From positions 992,001-1,056,000 of the forward strand of contig NZ_WPZO01000001.1 of NCBI RefSeq assembly GCF_013031355.1: a stretch of DNA of 64,000 bases. Reading direction: 5' to 3'. Source of the stretch: Ruegeria arenilitoris. GTDB taxonomy: Bacteria > Pseudomonadota > Alphaproteobacteria > Rhodobacterales > Rhodobacteraceae. Shown here piece after piece: positions 8,493 to 16,593 of this stretch. Under the pieces are notes generated by a model that was given only the letters and a program-made list of their open reading frames with translations, had not been told where the DNA came from and did no database searches. How positions within the stretch are numbered: position 1 is the first letter of the stretch; each line of letters opens with the position of its first letter. Position numbers and translations under genes: made by a program.

Positions 8493-9812
8493 ATGGACCT
8501 GAGCGCCCTGCACAGTTTTCGCGTCGCCGCCTGTGACCTGAATGGTCAGATGCGCGGCAAGCGTGTGCCGCCCTCTTACGCCGACAAACTGGACAAAGGC
8601 ACGGTGCGGATGCCGTTCTCTGCGCTGAACGTGGACCTGTGGGGCTCGGATATCGACGGCAGTCCTCTGGTCTTCGAATCCGGCGACGCGGATGGGATGC
8701 TTTTGCCGACGGATCGCGGCCCGGTGCCGATGCCGTGGCTGGCCGCAGACACGGCACTGGTTCCGATGTGCCTGTACGACGATGCCGGCGCACCCTTCGC
8801 CGGAGACCCCCGGCATGCTCTGGCCGCGGTGTTGCAGCGCTACGCCCAGCGCGGCTGGTCCGTCATTGCTGCGACCGAGCTGGAATTCACTCTGTTGGAT
8901 GCGTCGGGCGCGCAACCGCAGCCTCCGATCAACCCGGTGACCGGGCGGAGGCTGGCGGATGAATCCGTCCTGTCCATGGCGGAAATGGACGCATTCGATG
9001 CCTTCTTCACCGAGCTTTATGACGGGTGCGCCGCGATGGGCATCCCTGCGCAAACTGCGATCTCAGAAAGCGGCATTGGCCAGTTCGAGATCAACCTGAA
9101 CCATCAGGATGCAATGCGCTGCGCTGATGATACGTGGCTTTTCAAGACCTTGACGCGCGGCCTTGCCCGCAAGCACGGGTTCACCGCCACCTTCATGTCC
9201 AAGCCTTACGCAGACGATGCGGGCAACGGGATGCACGTGCATTTCTCGGTCGTGGATGACCAGGGGCGAAACGTGTTTGACGACGGCGGGCCTGAGGGCA
9301 CCGATCTGCTGCGTTGGGCGGTTGCCGGATGTCTGGCTGCGATGCCCGGATGCACGCTGATCTTCGCTCCGCACGGAAATTCATACACCCGCCTCGTCCC
9401 CGGCGCACACGCCCCGACCGGCGCAAGCTGGGCCTATGAAAACCGCACCGCCGCAATCCGCATCCCCGGGGGTGCTCCGGCCGCACGGCGGATCGAGCAT
9501 CGCGTGGCGGGCGGCGATATCAACCCCTACCTGATGCTGGCCGCCGTGCTGGGCGCCGCAATGAACGGGATTGAGGACGAGACCGAACCGCCCGCCCCGA
9601 TCGCGGGCAATGCTTACGAGATCGACGGCTTGCCGCAACTGGCCGGTGACTGGGCCTCGGCAATTGCCGCCTTTGAGACCGACCCGCTGGTCGCACGCAT
9701 CTTTCCCGCCGACCTGATCCGCTTTTTCGCCATGACCAAGCGGCAGGAAATCCGACGCTTTGGTGAACGCCCGCCGGACGAGCACTGGCTCAGCTACCTC
9801 GAAGCGGTTTGA
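8493..9812 (+). CDS. Glutamine-synthetase-family gamma-glutamyl ligase (first of three)
   Basis: 439 residues from ATG 8493, chosen because GGAG (8483-8486) lies 6 nt upstream; an ATG at 8481 is in frame. It is a type I glutamine-synthetase fold: N-terminal beta-grasp (VAACDLNGQMRGKRVP), then AATELEFTLLD, ESGIGQFEINL, GNGMHVHFSV, and NRTAAIRIPGG. Members outside true GlnA, such as PuuA, join glutamate to amines with ATP. The first step of amine or polyamine use by gamma-glutamylation is the likely role, given the neighbouring amidotransferase, a second ligase and a PuuB-like oxidase. The amine substrate cannot be read. Confidence 0.88.
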   Translation: MDLSALHSFRVAACDLNGQMRGKRVPPSYADKLDKGTVRMPFSALNVDLWGSDIDGSPLVFESGDADGMLLPTDRGPVPMPWLAADTALVPMCLYDDAGAPFAGDPRHALAAVLQRYAQRGWSVIAATELEFTLLDASGAQPQPPINPVTGRRLADESVLSMAEMDAFDAFFTELYDGCAAMGIPAQTAISESGIGQFEINLNHQDAMRCADDTWLFKTLTRGLARKHGFTATFMSKPYADDAGNGMHVHFSVVDDQGRNVFDDGGPEGTDLLRWAVAGCLAAMPGCTLIFAPHGNSYTRLVPGAHAPTGASWAYENRTAAIRIPGGAPAARRIEHRVAGGDINPYLMLAAVLGAAMNGIEDETEPPAPIAGNAYEIDGLPQLAGDWASAIAAFETDPLVARIFPADLIRFFAMTKRQEIRRFGERPPDEHWLSYLEAV

Positions 9813-9847
9813 CCCCCCTTGCCCGACCGGATTCGGTGGGCTAGAAT

Positions 9848-9869
9848 AAATTTGATCAAATTTGGTGAC
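9848..9869 (+). promoter_or_regulatory. TTTGATCAAA palindrome, operator candidate 2
   Basis: AAATTTGATCAAATTT (9848-9863) is a perfect 16-bp palindrome, followed at once by GGTGA (9864-9868), the probable Shine-Dalgarno of the gene starting at 9872. A bound protein here would sit right at the transcript's 5' end or block elongation from upstream. It matches the site at 8420 over 20 positions except one. Confidence 0.6.
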
Positions 9870-9871
9870 CC

Positions 9872-10552
9872 ATGAAAATTGGCATCCTAGTAACCGGCCA
9901 CCCGCCTGACGAATTGCGCGACCAATTCGGTGCCTATGACGCGATGTTTCGCACTCTGCTGGATGGCAACGGCTTTGAATTCGAGAGCTTTGCAGTTGTA
10001 GACAATCAGTTCCCCGACAGCGCCGATCAGGCCGACGGTTGGATCATCACCGGCTCGCGCCACGGGGCGTATGAGGACCACGCGTGGATTCCCCCCTTGG
10101 AGGACTTAATTCGCGACGTTTGGACAAACGGCCAGCCCCTGATCGGTGTGTGTTTCGGCCACCAGATCATTGCGCAGGCACTTGGCGGCAAAGTCGAAAA
10201 GTTCTCGGGCGGCTGGGCCGTAGGGCGGACGGACTATGACTATGACGGGCAGACAGTGACCCTGAACGCCTGGCATCAGGACCAAGTTGTCGAATTGCCC
10301 GAAGGGGCGAAGGTGACCGGTTCGAACGCGTTCTGCCGCAACGCCATGGTCGCCTATGGCGACACGATCTGGACTGTTCAGGCGCACCCGGAATACGGCG
10401 ACGGCTTCATCAATGGCCTGATGGAAACCCGCGGCAAGGGCGTGGTGCCCGATGACCTGATGAAGGCAGCATCCAACCGCCTGCCCACCAAAGATGACAA
10501 TCCGAAGATCGCGCAGCACATGGCCGATTTTCTGAAGAAAGAGAGGGCCTGA
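9872..10552 (+). CDS. Class I glutamine amidotransferase
   Basis: 226 residues with the class I glutamine amidotransferase fold. The nucleophile elbow is GVCFGHQIIAQALGG with the catalytic cysteine in GVCFGH; the histidine and glutamate are in VQAHPEYG. It resembles GMP-synthase-like stand-alone amidotransferases more than the classical PuuD. In this cluster it could hydrolyse a gamma-glutamyl amide, releasing glutamate, in place of PuuD (inference). The stop codon overlaps the next start in TGATG, so translation of the two is coupled. Confidence 0.85.
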   Translation: MKIGILVTGHPPDELRDQFGAYDAMFRTLLDGNGFEFESFAVVDNQFPDSADQADGWIITGSRHGAYEDHAWIPPLEDLIRDVWTNGQPLIGVCFGHQIIAQALGGKVEKFSGGWAVGRTDYDYDGQTVTLNAWHQDQVVELPEGAKVTGSNAFCRNAMVAYGDTIWTVQAHPEYGDGFINGLMETRGKGVVPDDLMKAASNRLPTKDDNPKIAQHMADFLKKERA

Positions 10553-11910
10553 TGGCCGACTGGAAAGATCAGCTGCCACAGGCAGCCCGGACCTATATCG
10601 AAGGCCAACGACTGGATGAGGTCGAGTGCATCATCTCGGACCTGCCCGGCATCGCCCGGGGCAAGGCTGTGCCAGCGTCGAAATTTGCCAAGCAGTCCTA
10701 TTTTCACCTGCCCGACAGCATCTTTTACCAGACCATCACCGGTGATTGGGGCGAGGCCGCGGGCGAGGACGGGTTCATCGAACGCGACATGATCCTGAAG
10801 CCTGACTTCACCACCGCGTCAGCCGCGCCATGGACTGGCGACTGGACGCTGCAGGTGATCCATGACGCCTATGATCGGGACGACAACCCGATCCCCTTCA
10901 GCCCGCGCAACGTGCTGAAACGCGTCGTGAAGCTGTATCACGACAAAGGCTGGAAGCCGGTTGTCGCGCCTGAGATGGAGTTCTTTCTGGTCGCGCCCAA
11001 TGTCGACCCGGCGCAAGGCATCAAGCCGATGATGGGCCGCTCGGGCCGTCCGGCGGCGGCACGTCAGGCCTATTCGATGACCGCAGTGGACGAATTTGGC
11101 CCCGTGATCGACGACATTTATGACTTCGCCGAACATCAGGGTTTCGAAATCGACGGCATCACTCAGGAAGGCGGTGCGGGCCAGTTGGAGATCAACCTGC
11201 GCCACGGCAATCCGGTCAAGCTGGCCGATGAGGTGTTCTATTTCAAACGCTTGATCCGTGAGGCCGCCCTGCGTCACAACTGCTTTGCCACCTTCATGGC
11301 AAAGCCGATCGAGGATGAGCCGGGCTCGGCCATGCACATCCACCACTCGATCATCGATATCGAGACGGGGCAGAACATCTTCTCGGGCCCGCAAGGCGGT
11401 GAGACGGACGCGTTCTACCACTTCATCGCCGGGCTGCAGAACCACCTGCCCGCAGGTCTTGCGGTGATGGCGCCCTATGTGAACTCGTACCGCCGTTATG
11501 TGAAAGATCACGCCGCACCGATCAATCTGGAATGGGCACGTGACAACCGCACGACGGGCATCCGCGTCCCCCTGTCCGGCCCCGAGGCGCGCAGGGTGGA
11601 AAACCGCATCGCAGGAATGGACTGCAATCCTTACCTGGGCATCGCGCTGTCACTGGCCTGCGGGTATCTGGGCCTGACCCAGCAGGAACGCCCCCGCCGT
11701 CAGTTCTATGGCGACGCCTACGAGGGCGACGGCGATATCCCGCAGGTCATGGGCAACGCGCTGGACCTGTTCGACGAGGCCACCGCCCTGCACGAAGTCC
11801 TCGGCCCCGAGTTTGCCCGCGTCTATGGCATCGTCAAACGCGCCGAGTATGAAGAATTCCTGCAGGTCATCTCTCCGTGGGAGCGTGAGCACTTGCTGAT
11901 GAACGTCTGA
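10552..11910 (+). CDS. Glutamine-synthetase-family gamma-glutamyl ligase (second)
   Basis: 452 residues, longer than the upstream paralogue and closer to PuuA-like ligases. Glutamine-synthetase landmarks: VAPEMEFFLV, EGGAGQLEINLRHG, GSAMHIHHSI, NSYRRYV and DNRTTGIRVPLSGPEARRVENRIAG. The start overlaps the amidotransferase stop by one base, and the oxidase gene follows after 8 bp. It would activate glutamate with ATP and attach it to an amine; the oxidase encoded next would then attack the gamma-glutamyl amine, as in the putrescine Puu route. Confidence 0.88.
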   Translation: MADWKDQLPQAARTYIEGQRLDEVECIISDLPGIARGKAVPASKFAKQSYFHLPDSIFYQTITGDWGEAAGEDGFIERDMILKPDFTTASAAPWTGDWTLQVIHDAYDRDDNPIPFSPRNVLKRVVKLYHDKGWKPVVAPEMEFFLVAPNVDPAQGIKPMMGRSGRPAAARQAYSMTAVDEFGPVIDDIYDFAEHQGFEIDGITQEGGAGQLEINLRHGNPVKLADEVFYFKRLIREAALRHNCFATFMAKPIEDEPGSAMHIHHSIIDIETGQNIFSGPQGGETDAFYHFIAGLQNHLPAGLAVMAPYVNSYRRYVKDHAAPINLEWARDNRTTGIRVPLSGPEARRVENRIAGMDCNPYLGIALSLACGYLGLTQQERPRRQFYGDAYEGDGDIPQVMGNALDLFDEATALHEVLGPEFARVYGIVKRAEYEEFLQVISPWEREHLLMNV

Positions 11911-11918
11911 GGCACGCG

Positions 11919-13223
11919 ATGAACCTGCTTTATTCCAATGACCGCAAGGCCGAGTATCCGGCCAGCTGGTACGCTGCGACGGCCAATCCGGTCGACCGGT
12001 ATCCCGCGCTGACGGGGGATGTAAAAGCAGATGTTTGCGTGGTGGGCGGAGGCTATACCGGCCTCTCCGCCGCGCTACATCTGGCCGAAGCCGGGTTCGA
12101 CGTGGTGCTTCTTGAGGCGCACCGGGTAGGGTTCGGCGCGTCGGGCCGCAATGGCGGTCAGCTAGGCAGCGCGCAACGGATGGATCAGGAAGACCTTGAG
12201 CGACTGGTCGGGAATGACGACGCAGCAAAGCTCTGGGATTTGGCCGAGGATGCCAAGGATCTGGTCAAGTCTTTGATCGCCAAGCACCAGATTGATTGCG
12301 ACCTGAAACCCGGCGTGGCGGTTCTGGGCCTCAGCAGTGGTGAGCAACAGGAACTACATGACCATGCGGCGCATCTGTCTGACCGGTACGGCTATGACCA
12401 AATGGAGTTGCTGGACGAGGGCGCAGGCCACGCACTGTGCCCGTCGCCCGCCTATCGCGGCGGCTATCTGGATATGGGCGCCGCGCATCTGCACCCGCTG
12501 AATTTCGCACTAGGGCTGGCTCAAGCCGCGGTGAAGGCTGGCGTGCGCATCCACGAGTGCACCGAGGTTACAGGAATTGAGGAAGGCACTCCGGCCATCG
12601 TGCATACCGCGCAGGGCAAGGTGACGGCCGATCACGTCATTCTGGCCTGTAACGGCTATCTTGGCGATCTGAATGGCAAGGTGGCGTCCCGTGTCATGCC
12701 GATCAACAACTTCATCGCCGCGACCGAGCCGCTGGGCGCAGACGCCGCCCGCGTCCTGACCCGCGACGTGGCCGTCGCCGACACAAAATTCGTGGTGAAC
12801 TACTTCCGCCTCAGCGCCGACAACCGGCTGCTGTTCGGCGGCGGCGAGAGCTATGGCTACCGCTTCCCCGCTGACATCGCCGCCAAGGTCCGCAAACCGA
12901 TGACCGAGATTTTCCCGCATCTGCACGACGCCAAAATCGACTATGCTTGGGGCGGCACCCTAGCGATCACTATGCGGCGGATGCCCTATTTGGCGCGGGT
13001 GGCGCCCAATATCCTGTCCGCTTCGGGTTATTCCGGCCACGGGGTTGGCACGGCGACCCATGCCGGGCAACTGATGGCGCTGGCCATTCAGGGGCAGGCC
13101 GAAGGGTTCGACACCATGGCCCGAGTGCCCGCCCTGCCCTTCCCCGGAGGCCCCGCCCTGCGCAGCCCCCTGCTTGTGCTGGCAATGACGTGGTTCGCCC
13201 TGCGGGATCGCCTCGGGGTCTGA
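11919..13223 (+). CDS. puuB: FAD-dependent amine oxidase, gamma-glutamylputrescine oxidase-like
   Basis: 434 residues of the DAO/PuuB family. The N-terminal dinucleotide fold is clear (ADVCVVGGGYTGLSAALHLAEAGFDVVLLEAHRVGFGASGRNGGQLG), described here by its GGGYTGLS loop and the GASGRNGGQ FAD-contact segment. The C terminus has GYSGHGVGTATHAG, another FAD-binding region. PuuB oxidises gamma-glutamylputrescine to the aldehyde, ammonia and hydrogen peroxide. Neighbouring ligase genes support this pathway. The aldehyde dehydrogenase of the route is not in this cluster, though one lies at 46608-47990 beside a third ligase. Confidence 0.83.
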   Translation: MNLLYSNDRKAEYPASWYAATANPVDRYPALTGDVKADVCVVGGGYTGLSAALHLAEAGFDVVLLEAHRVGFGASGRNGGQLGSAQRMDQEDLERLVGNDDAAKLWDLAEDAKDLVKSLIAKHQIDCDLKPGVAVLGLSSGEQQELHDHAAHLSDRYGYDQMELLDEGAGHALCPSPAYRGGYLDMGAAHLHPLNFALGLAQAAVKAGVRIHECTEVTGIEEGTPAIVHTAQGKVTADHVILACNGYLGDLNGKVASRVMPINNFIAATEPLGADAARVLTRDVAVADTKFVVNYFRLSADNRLLFGGGESYGYRFPADIAAKVRKPMTEIFPHLHDAKIDYAWGGTLAITMRRMPYLARVAPNILSASGYSGHGVGTATHAGQLMALAIQGQAEGFDTMARVPALPFPGGPALRSPLLVLAMTWFALRDRLGV

Positions 13224-13300
13224 CCTTAAGAAATTGCAACAGATTGGTGAATTTTCGCCCATGAGGCGATTGAGGGGTTTTATTGCCCCATGTTTAGCTT

Positions 13301-13329
13301 TATCTTTCCCAAAGATAGAATTTGGGAAA
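13301..13329 (+). promoter_or_regulatory. Two overlapping, mutually exclusive inverted repeats before the DegT gene
   Basis: TATCTTT-CCC-AAAGATA (13301-13317) is a perfect 7-bp inverted repeat. Its inner part also belongs to TTTCCCAAA-N7-TTTGGGAAA (13305-13329), a perfect 9-bp inverted repeat. The right arm of the second contains GGGA, the only Shine-Dalgarno candidate for the ATG at 13337. If transcribed, forming one hairpin excludes the other, and the larger one would hide the ribosome site. It could equally be a DNA operator. Confidence 0.5.
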
Positions 13330-13336
13330 ATCAAAT

Positions 13337-14551
13337 ATGACGCTTCCTCCAAATGTCCATGACGCCGAACCCATCCCCGCAGCCGCAAAAGAAGCCATCG
13401 ACGCCCTGATGCAGTCGGGCGACCTGTTCCGCTATACCGCGCCGCAGGATGCGCCGGTTGCTTTGCTCGAGGCTGAATTCGCCGCACTGCTGGGAACGAA
13501 ATACGCGCTTGCAGTTTCTTCCTGCTCGGCCGCTCTTTTCCTGTCGCTGAAGGCGTTGGGCTTGCCGCGAGACGCACGGGTTCTGATCCCCGGCTTCACC
13601 TTTGCTGCCGTGCCGTCGTCGATTGTACACGCGGATTGCATTCCAGTGCTGTGCGAAGTGGGTGAGAACTATCGCATCGACATGGAGGATTTCGCCGCCA
13701 AGCTGGACAGCGTTCAGGCGGTGATCATCAGCCATATGCGCGGCCATACCTCCGACATGGACGCAATCATGGCCCTGTGCAACGAGCGTGACATCCCTGT
13801 GATCGAGGACGCAGCTCACTCGCTGGGCACCACCTGGCACGGCCAGAACATTGGCACCATCGGCAAGGTCGGCTGCTTCTCGTTCCAGTCCTACAAGATG
13901 ATCAACGCGGGCGAAGGTGGCATCCTGATCACTGACGATGCCGATCTGGTGGCCCGCGCCGTGATCATGTCCGGCGCCTATGAGCATAACTGGAAAAAGC
14001 ACAAAGGCCCGCATGGCGACAACTCGCCCGAGCTGGAACAGGCCTTTGCTCGCTGGCAGAACCAGTTGCCGCTTTATAACCTGCGGATGAGCAACCTAAG
14101 CGCCGCTGTGATCCGTCCGCAGATCCCAGAACTGGCACGCCGCGTGCGCGACGGTTTGGCGAACCACGATTATGTGGCCGAGCGCCTGAACACGTCGGAT
14201 TACATCGACGTCCCTGCCCCGCTGGCGCCGGAGCGCCGCGCGCCGGACTCGATCCAGTTCAACCTGGTTGACATGGACGAGGCCGAAATCCGCGCCTTCG
14301 CAGCCGCCTCTGAAACGCGCGGCGTCAAGGTTCAGGTCTTCGGGCTGAGCGACGACAACGCACGCGCCTTCTGGAACTGGCAATTCCTTCCCGAGAAGTT
14401 CGAGCTGCCGCAGACGCGCAATATGCTGATGAAAGCCTGTGACGTCCGCCTGCCAGTTCGTCTGACGCGCGAAGAGCTGGATGTCATCGCCGATATCCTG
14501 CTGGCCTCGGTCGGCGAAGTGACCGGCCCGGTTCCGGTTTACGGCACCTGA
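13337..14551 (+). CDS. DegT/DnrJ/EryC1-type PLP aminotransferase
   Basis: 404 residues from ATG 13337 (a TTG at 13322 is in frame). The fold-type I DegT family is shown by YALAVSSCSAALFLSLKALGL, PGFTFAAVPSSIVHADCIPV, VIEDAAHSLG and SFQSYKMINAGEGG, in which the lysine is the expected PLP-binding residue. These enzymes transaminate sugars or amino-cyclitols, but some act in amine metabolism. It follows the PuuB-like gene by about 110 bp with its own regulatory-looking leader, so membership of the amine cluster is possible but not shown. It ends 3 bp from the convergent protease gene. Confidence 0.87.
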   Translation: MTLPPNVHDAEPIPAAAKEAIDALMQSGDLFRYTAPQDAPVALLEAEFAALLGTKYALAVSSCSAALFLSLKALGLPRDARVLIPGFTFAAVPSSIVHADCIPVLCEVGENYRIDMEDFAAKLDSVQAVIISHMRGHTSDMDAIMALCNERDIPVIEDAAHSLGTTWHGQNIGTIGKVGCFSFQSYKMINAGEGGILITDDADLVARAVIMSGAYEHNWKKHKGPHGDNSPELEQAFARWQNQLPLYNLRMSNLSAAVIRPQIPELARRVRDGLANHDYVAERLNTSDYIDVPAPLAPERRAPDSIQFNLVDMDEAEIRAFAAASETRGVKVQVFGLSDDNARAFWNWQFLPEKFELPQTRNMLMKACDVRLPVRLTREELDVIADILLASVGEVTGPVPVYGT

Positions 14552-14554
14552 AGT

Positions 14555-15316
14555 CTATTGCGGGCCGAGGTCGAACAACTCGGTCGATAGAAACAGCGCC
14601 GTGACCCCTTCGGGGGTTGCGGCTACGCCGGACAGGATTGCAGCCACCTGCAGTCCGGCGGGCGTTTCCACCAACAGTGGCGCACCGGAATCCCCCATCA
14701 TCACAGGGCAAGTCGCCAACAGAATACCGCCTTGATATAGACGCGGAGGACAGGTTTCGGTTCGGCTTAGTATATGTGGCCGCACCCCGGGATACCCTGC
14801 TACAAAAGCCGACGCATCCTCGGCATTTGCAAGCGGCAGATACCCGACCTGCTGACCAATCGGCTCACTGAGTTCCAGAACCGCCCAATCCAGATCAGAA
14901 CGATCGTCAAACGCACCGTCTTTGCCTTGGTCGGGATGTAACCGATACCCAACCACATCCGACACTGCGGCGGCTGATCCACGCTGATACCCGGCAGCAA
15001 ACCGAATGCTTGAGGGCGGAATCCACCGTTGCCGTGGTGTGTTGTAGAGGCAATGCGCAGCGGTCAGGACCAGCCGATCGGACACCAGAACACCGGTGCA
15101 ATGGGATCTCTGATCCCGGCTGGCAAAGTTGATCCGACCAATGGCATGCCACGGAGGCTGGCCCGCATCCAAAATCTCGCGGTTGCGAACAGCGTCACAC
15201 CCGGCCCCGGACTGGGTCCCCAGCCTGCAGACCGGAGACCAGTTTTCCGAATAAACACCCTGCGACAGCGCGGGCTGTATCCAAAGCAGTGCGATACTCA
15301 GGACCAGCCAGCGCAT
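14555..15316 (-). CDS. Secreted trypsin-like serine protease
   Basis: 253 residues with a signal peptide (MRWLVLSIALLWIQPALS, cut before QG). The chymotrypsin-fold catalytic triad is intact: His in LTAAHCLY, Asp in SDLDWAVLEL, Ser in MGDSGAPLLV. Cysteines around the histidine (HCTGVL, AAHC) suggest a disulfide. It would act in the periplasm or outside. The short length and the absence of a PDZ domain separate it from DegP. It sits between convergent DegT and leftward phaR without an evident functional link. Confidence 0.87.
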   Translation of the reverse strand: MRWLVLSIALLWIQPALSQGVYSENWSPVCRLGTQSGAGCDAVRNREILDAGQPPWHAIGRINFASRDQRSHCTGVLVSDRLVLTAAHCLYNTPRQRWIPPSSIRFAAGYQRGSAAAVSDVVGYRLHPDQGKDGAFDDRSDLDWAVLELSEPIGQQVGYLPLANAEDASAFVAGYPGVRPHILSRTETCPPRLYQGGILLATCPVMMGDSGAPLLVETPAGLQVAAILSGVAATPEGVTALFLSTELFDLGPQ

Positions 15317-15327
15317 CCTTGGCGCGG

Positions 15328-15882
15328 TCAGTTCAGCTTGGAGAGTTTCTGCTGCAGCTCCGCAAGCTGCTTCTTGATATCGTCCAGGTCTTCTTTGGAT
15401 TCCGGTTTTTCTTCGTCATCCTTGCCCGGCCCGGACCAGTTACCCGACAGGCCACCGGTCATCGCCTTCAGAAACGCCTGTTGCTGCGCCTGCATCGCCT
15501 CGAACCCCGGCATCTGCGACATCGGGTTCATGGCGTTCATGTTTTCCATCATCTTGCTTTGGCTTTCGCGCAGCATCTCGAACGAGCTTTGCAGGAATTG
15601 CGGCATCATTCCCCCACCCGGGATCATGTAGCTGCGGACCAGATCATTCAGCACATTCACTGGCAGCACGTTTTCGCCGCGGCTTTCGTGCTCGGCAATG
15701 ATCTGCAACAGGTATTGCCGGGTCAGATCGTCCCCGGTTTTCAGATCGATGATCTGCACCTCACGGCCGTCGCGAATGAAGGTCGCGATATCCTCCAGCG
15801 TGACATAGTCGCTGGTCTCGGTGTTATACAGCCGACGGCTTGCATAGCGTTTGATCAACAGCGGTTTTTCTTGTTCTGACAC
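15328..15882 (-). CDS. phaR: Polyhydroxyalkanoate synthesis repressor PhaR
   Basis: 184 residues from GTG 15882, chosen for a strong GGGGAGGG sequence 6 nt upstream. The N-terminal PHB/PHA accumulation regulator DNA-binding domain is evident (LIKRYASRRLYNTETSDYVTLEDIATFIRDG by its YASRRLYNT core), followed by the PHB-binding region (VLPVNVLNDLVRSYMIPGG) and a C-terminal coiled coil. PhaR binds CTGC-N3-GCAG-type sites and PHB granules, releasing phaP when polymer forms. Three such sites lie upstream of phaP and between phaC and phaZ. It is downstream of phaP on the same strand. Confidence 0.95.
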   Translation of the reverse strand: MSEQEKPLLIKRYASRRLYNTETSDYVTLEDIATFIRDGREVQIIDLKTGDDLTRQYLLQIIAEHESRGENVLPVNVLNDLVRSYMIPGGGMMPQFLQSSFEMLRESQSKMMENMNAMNPMSQMPGFEAMQAQQQAFLKAMTGGLSGNWSGPGKDDEEKPESKEDLDDIKKQLAELQQKLSKLN

Positions 15883-15937
15883 CGTTTGCCCTCCCCAAGG
15901 ATGATGCGTTGCAGCAGAGATTATGCGAGCGCAGAAC

Positions 15938-15968
15938 AAAAAGAAAGGGCAGGCCAAAAGACCTGCCC
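15938..15968 (-). terminator. Rho-independent terminator of phaP
   Basis: On the minus strand GGGCAGG (15968-15962) pairs with CCTGCCC (15953-15947) over an 8-nt loop and is followed by TTTCTTTTTG, a classical intrinsic terminator. It separates phaP from phaR. Confidence 0.85.
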
Positions 15969-16016
15969 AACGCGATTGCACCAGATGGGAGGAACGGGTG
16001 CGCCTCGCGGCCTTAT

Positions 16017-16463
16017 TTATTTTGCAGTTGCAGCTTTCTTGGCAGCAGCTGTCACGTCGTTGGTGGCTTTCTTGACGGCAGCAGTTGCGTCTTCAGCAGC
16101 TTCTTTGCCTGCAGCCATCAGCAGTTCGACGGTTTCGGTCTGCAGTTTTTTCGCGATTTCAGCGAAAGCAGCCATGTTTTCAGCAGCAACTTCGGCCGAA
16201 GCGCTTGCGAAATCGGTTGCGGCTTTTGCGTAGTCAGCCGGCTCGGCCTTTGCTTTCGACATCTCGGTCAGCTTGGACAGGGTGTCCTTGGTCCATTTGT
16301 TCGAGATTTCAGCCGATTTTTCTGCGGCTTCCAGAGCAACGCCCGACAGTTTTTCGTTCAGCGAAGCGGTCGATTTGAAAGCACCTTCCAGAGCGGTGGT
16401 GTCAACAGGGAACGCACCCATCATTTCTTTCAGGGTCGCGGTAAAGTCTTGAGTCTTTGCCAT
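16017..16463 (-). CDS. phaP: Phasin, PHB granule-associated protein
   Basis: 148 residues, almost entirely alanine- and lysine-rich amphipathic helix (KSTASLNEKLSGVALEAAEKSAE; AAAENMAAFAEIAKKLQTE regions), typical of alphaproteobacterial phasins. It coats intracellular polyhydroxybutyrate granules and controls their number and size. A purine-rich AAGGATTAGGAC leader precedes the ATG. It is between phaC and phaR and has its own promoter region with two PhaR boxes, and its own terminator, so it is expressed as a single gene responding to polymer. Confidence 0.93.
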   Translation of the reverse strand: MAKTQDFTATLKEMMGAFPVDTTALEGAFKSTASLNEKLSGVALEAAEKSAEISNKWTKDTLSKLTEMSKAKAEPADYAKAATDFASASAEVAAENMAAFAEIAKKLQTETVELLMAAGKEAAEDATAAVKKATNDVTAAAKKAATAK

Positions 16464-16525
16464 TGTCCTAATCCTTTTTGCCGAACCGGGCCCACCCCGG
16501 CTTTCATCAGCTTGAGGACAATATG

Positions 16526-16570
16526 AATGCTGCGCCGCAGCATTTCAAGTTTTTTCTTGCTGCGGCGCAG
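16526..16570. promoter_or_regulatory. Two PhaR boxes upstream of phaP
   Basis: AATGCTGCGCCGCAGCATT (16526-16544) is a perfect 19-bp palindrome containing CTGC-GCC-GCAG, and CTGC-GGC-GCAG lies at 16560-16570. Centres are exactly 30 bp apart, about three helical turns. This matches the CTGC-N3-GCAG sites described for PhaR of Paracoccus and Rhodobacter (established knowledge); binding here is inference. Confidence 0.85.
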
Positions 16571-16593
16571 AATAATTTAGTTTCAAAATGAAA

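Noticed and set aside
15851..15858. TTGATCAA within phaR coding sequence, resembling part of an FNR or TTTGATCAAA site
   Set aside because: Inside a gene and lacks the flanking bases of the two operator sites at 8420 and 9848.
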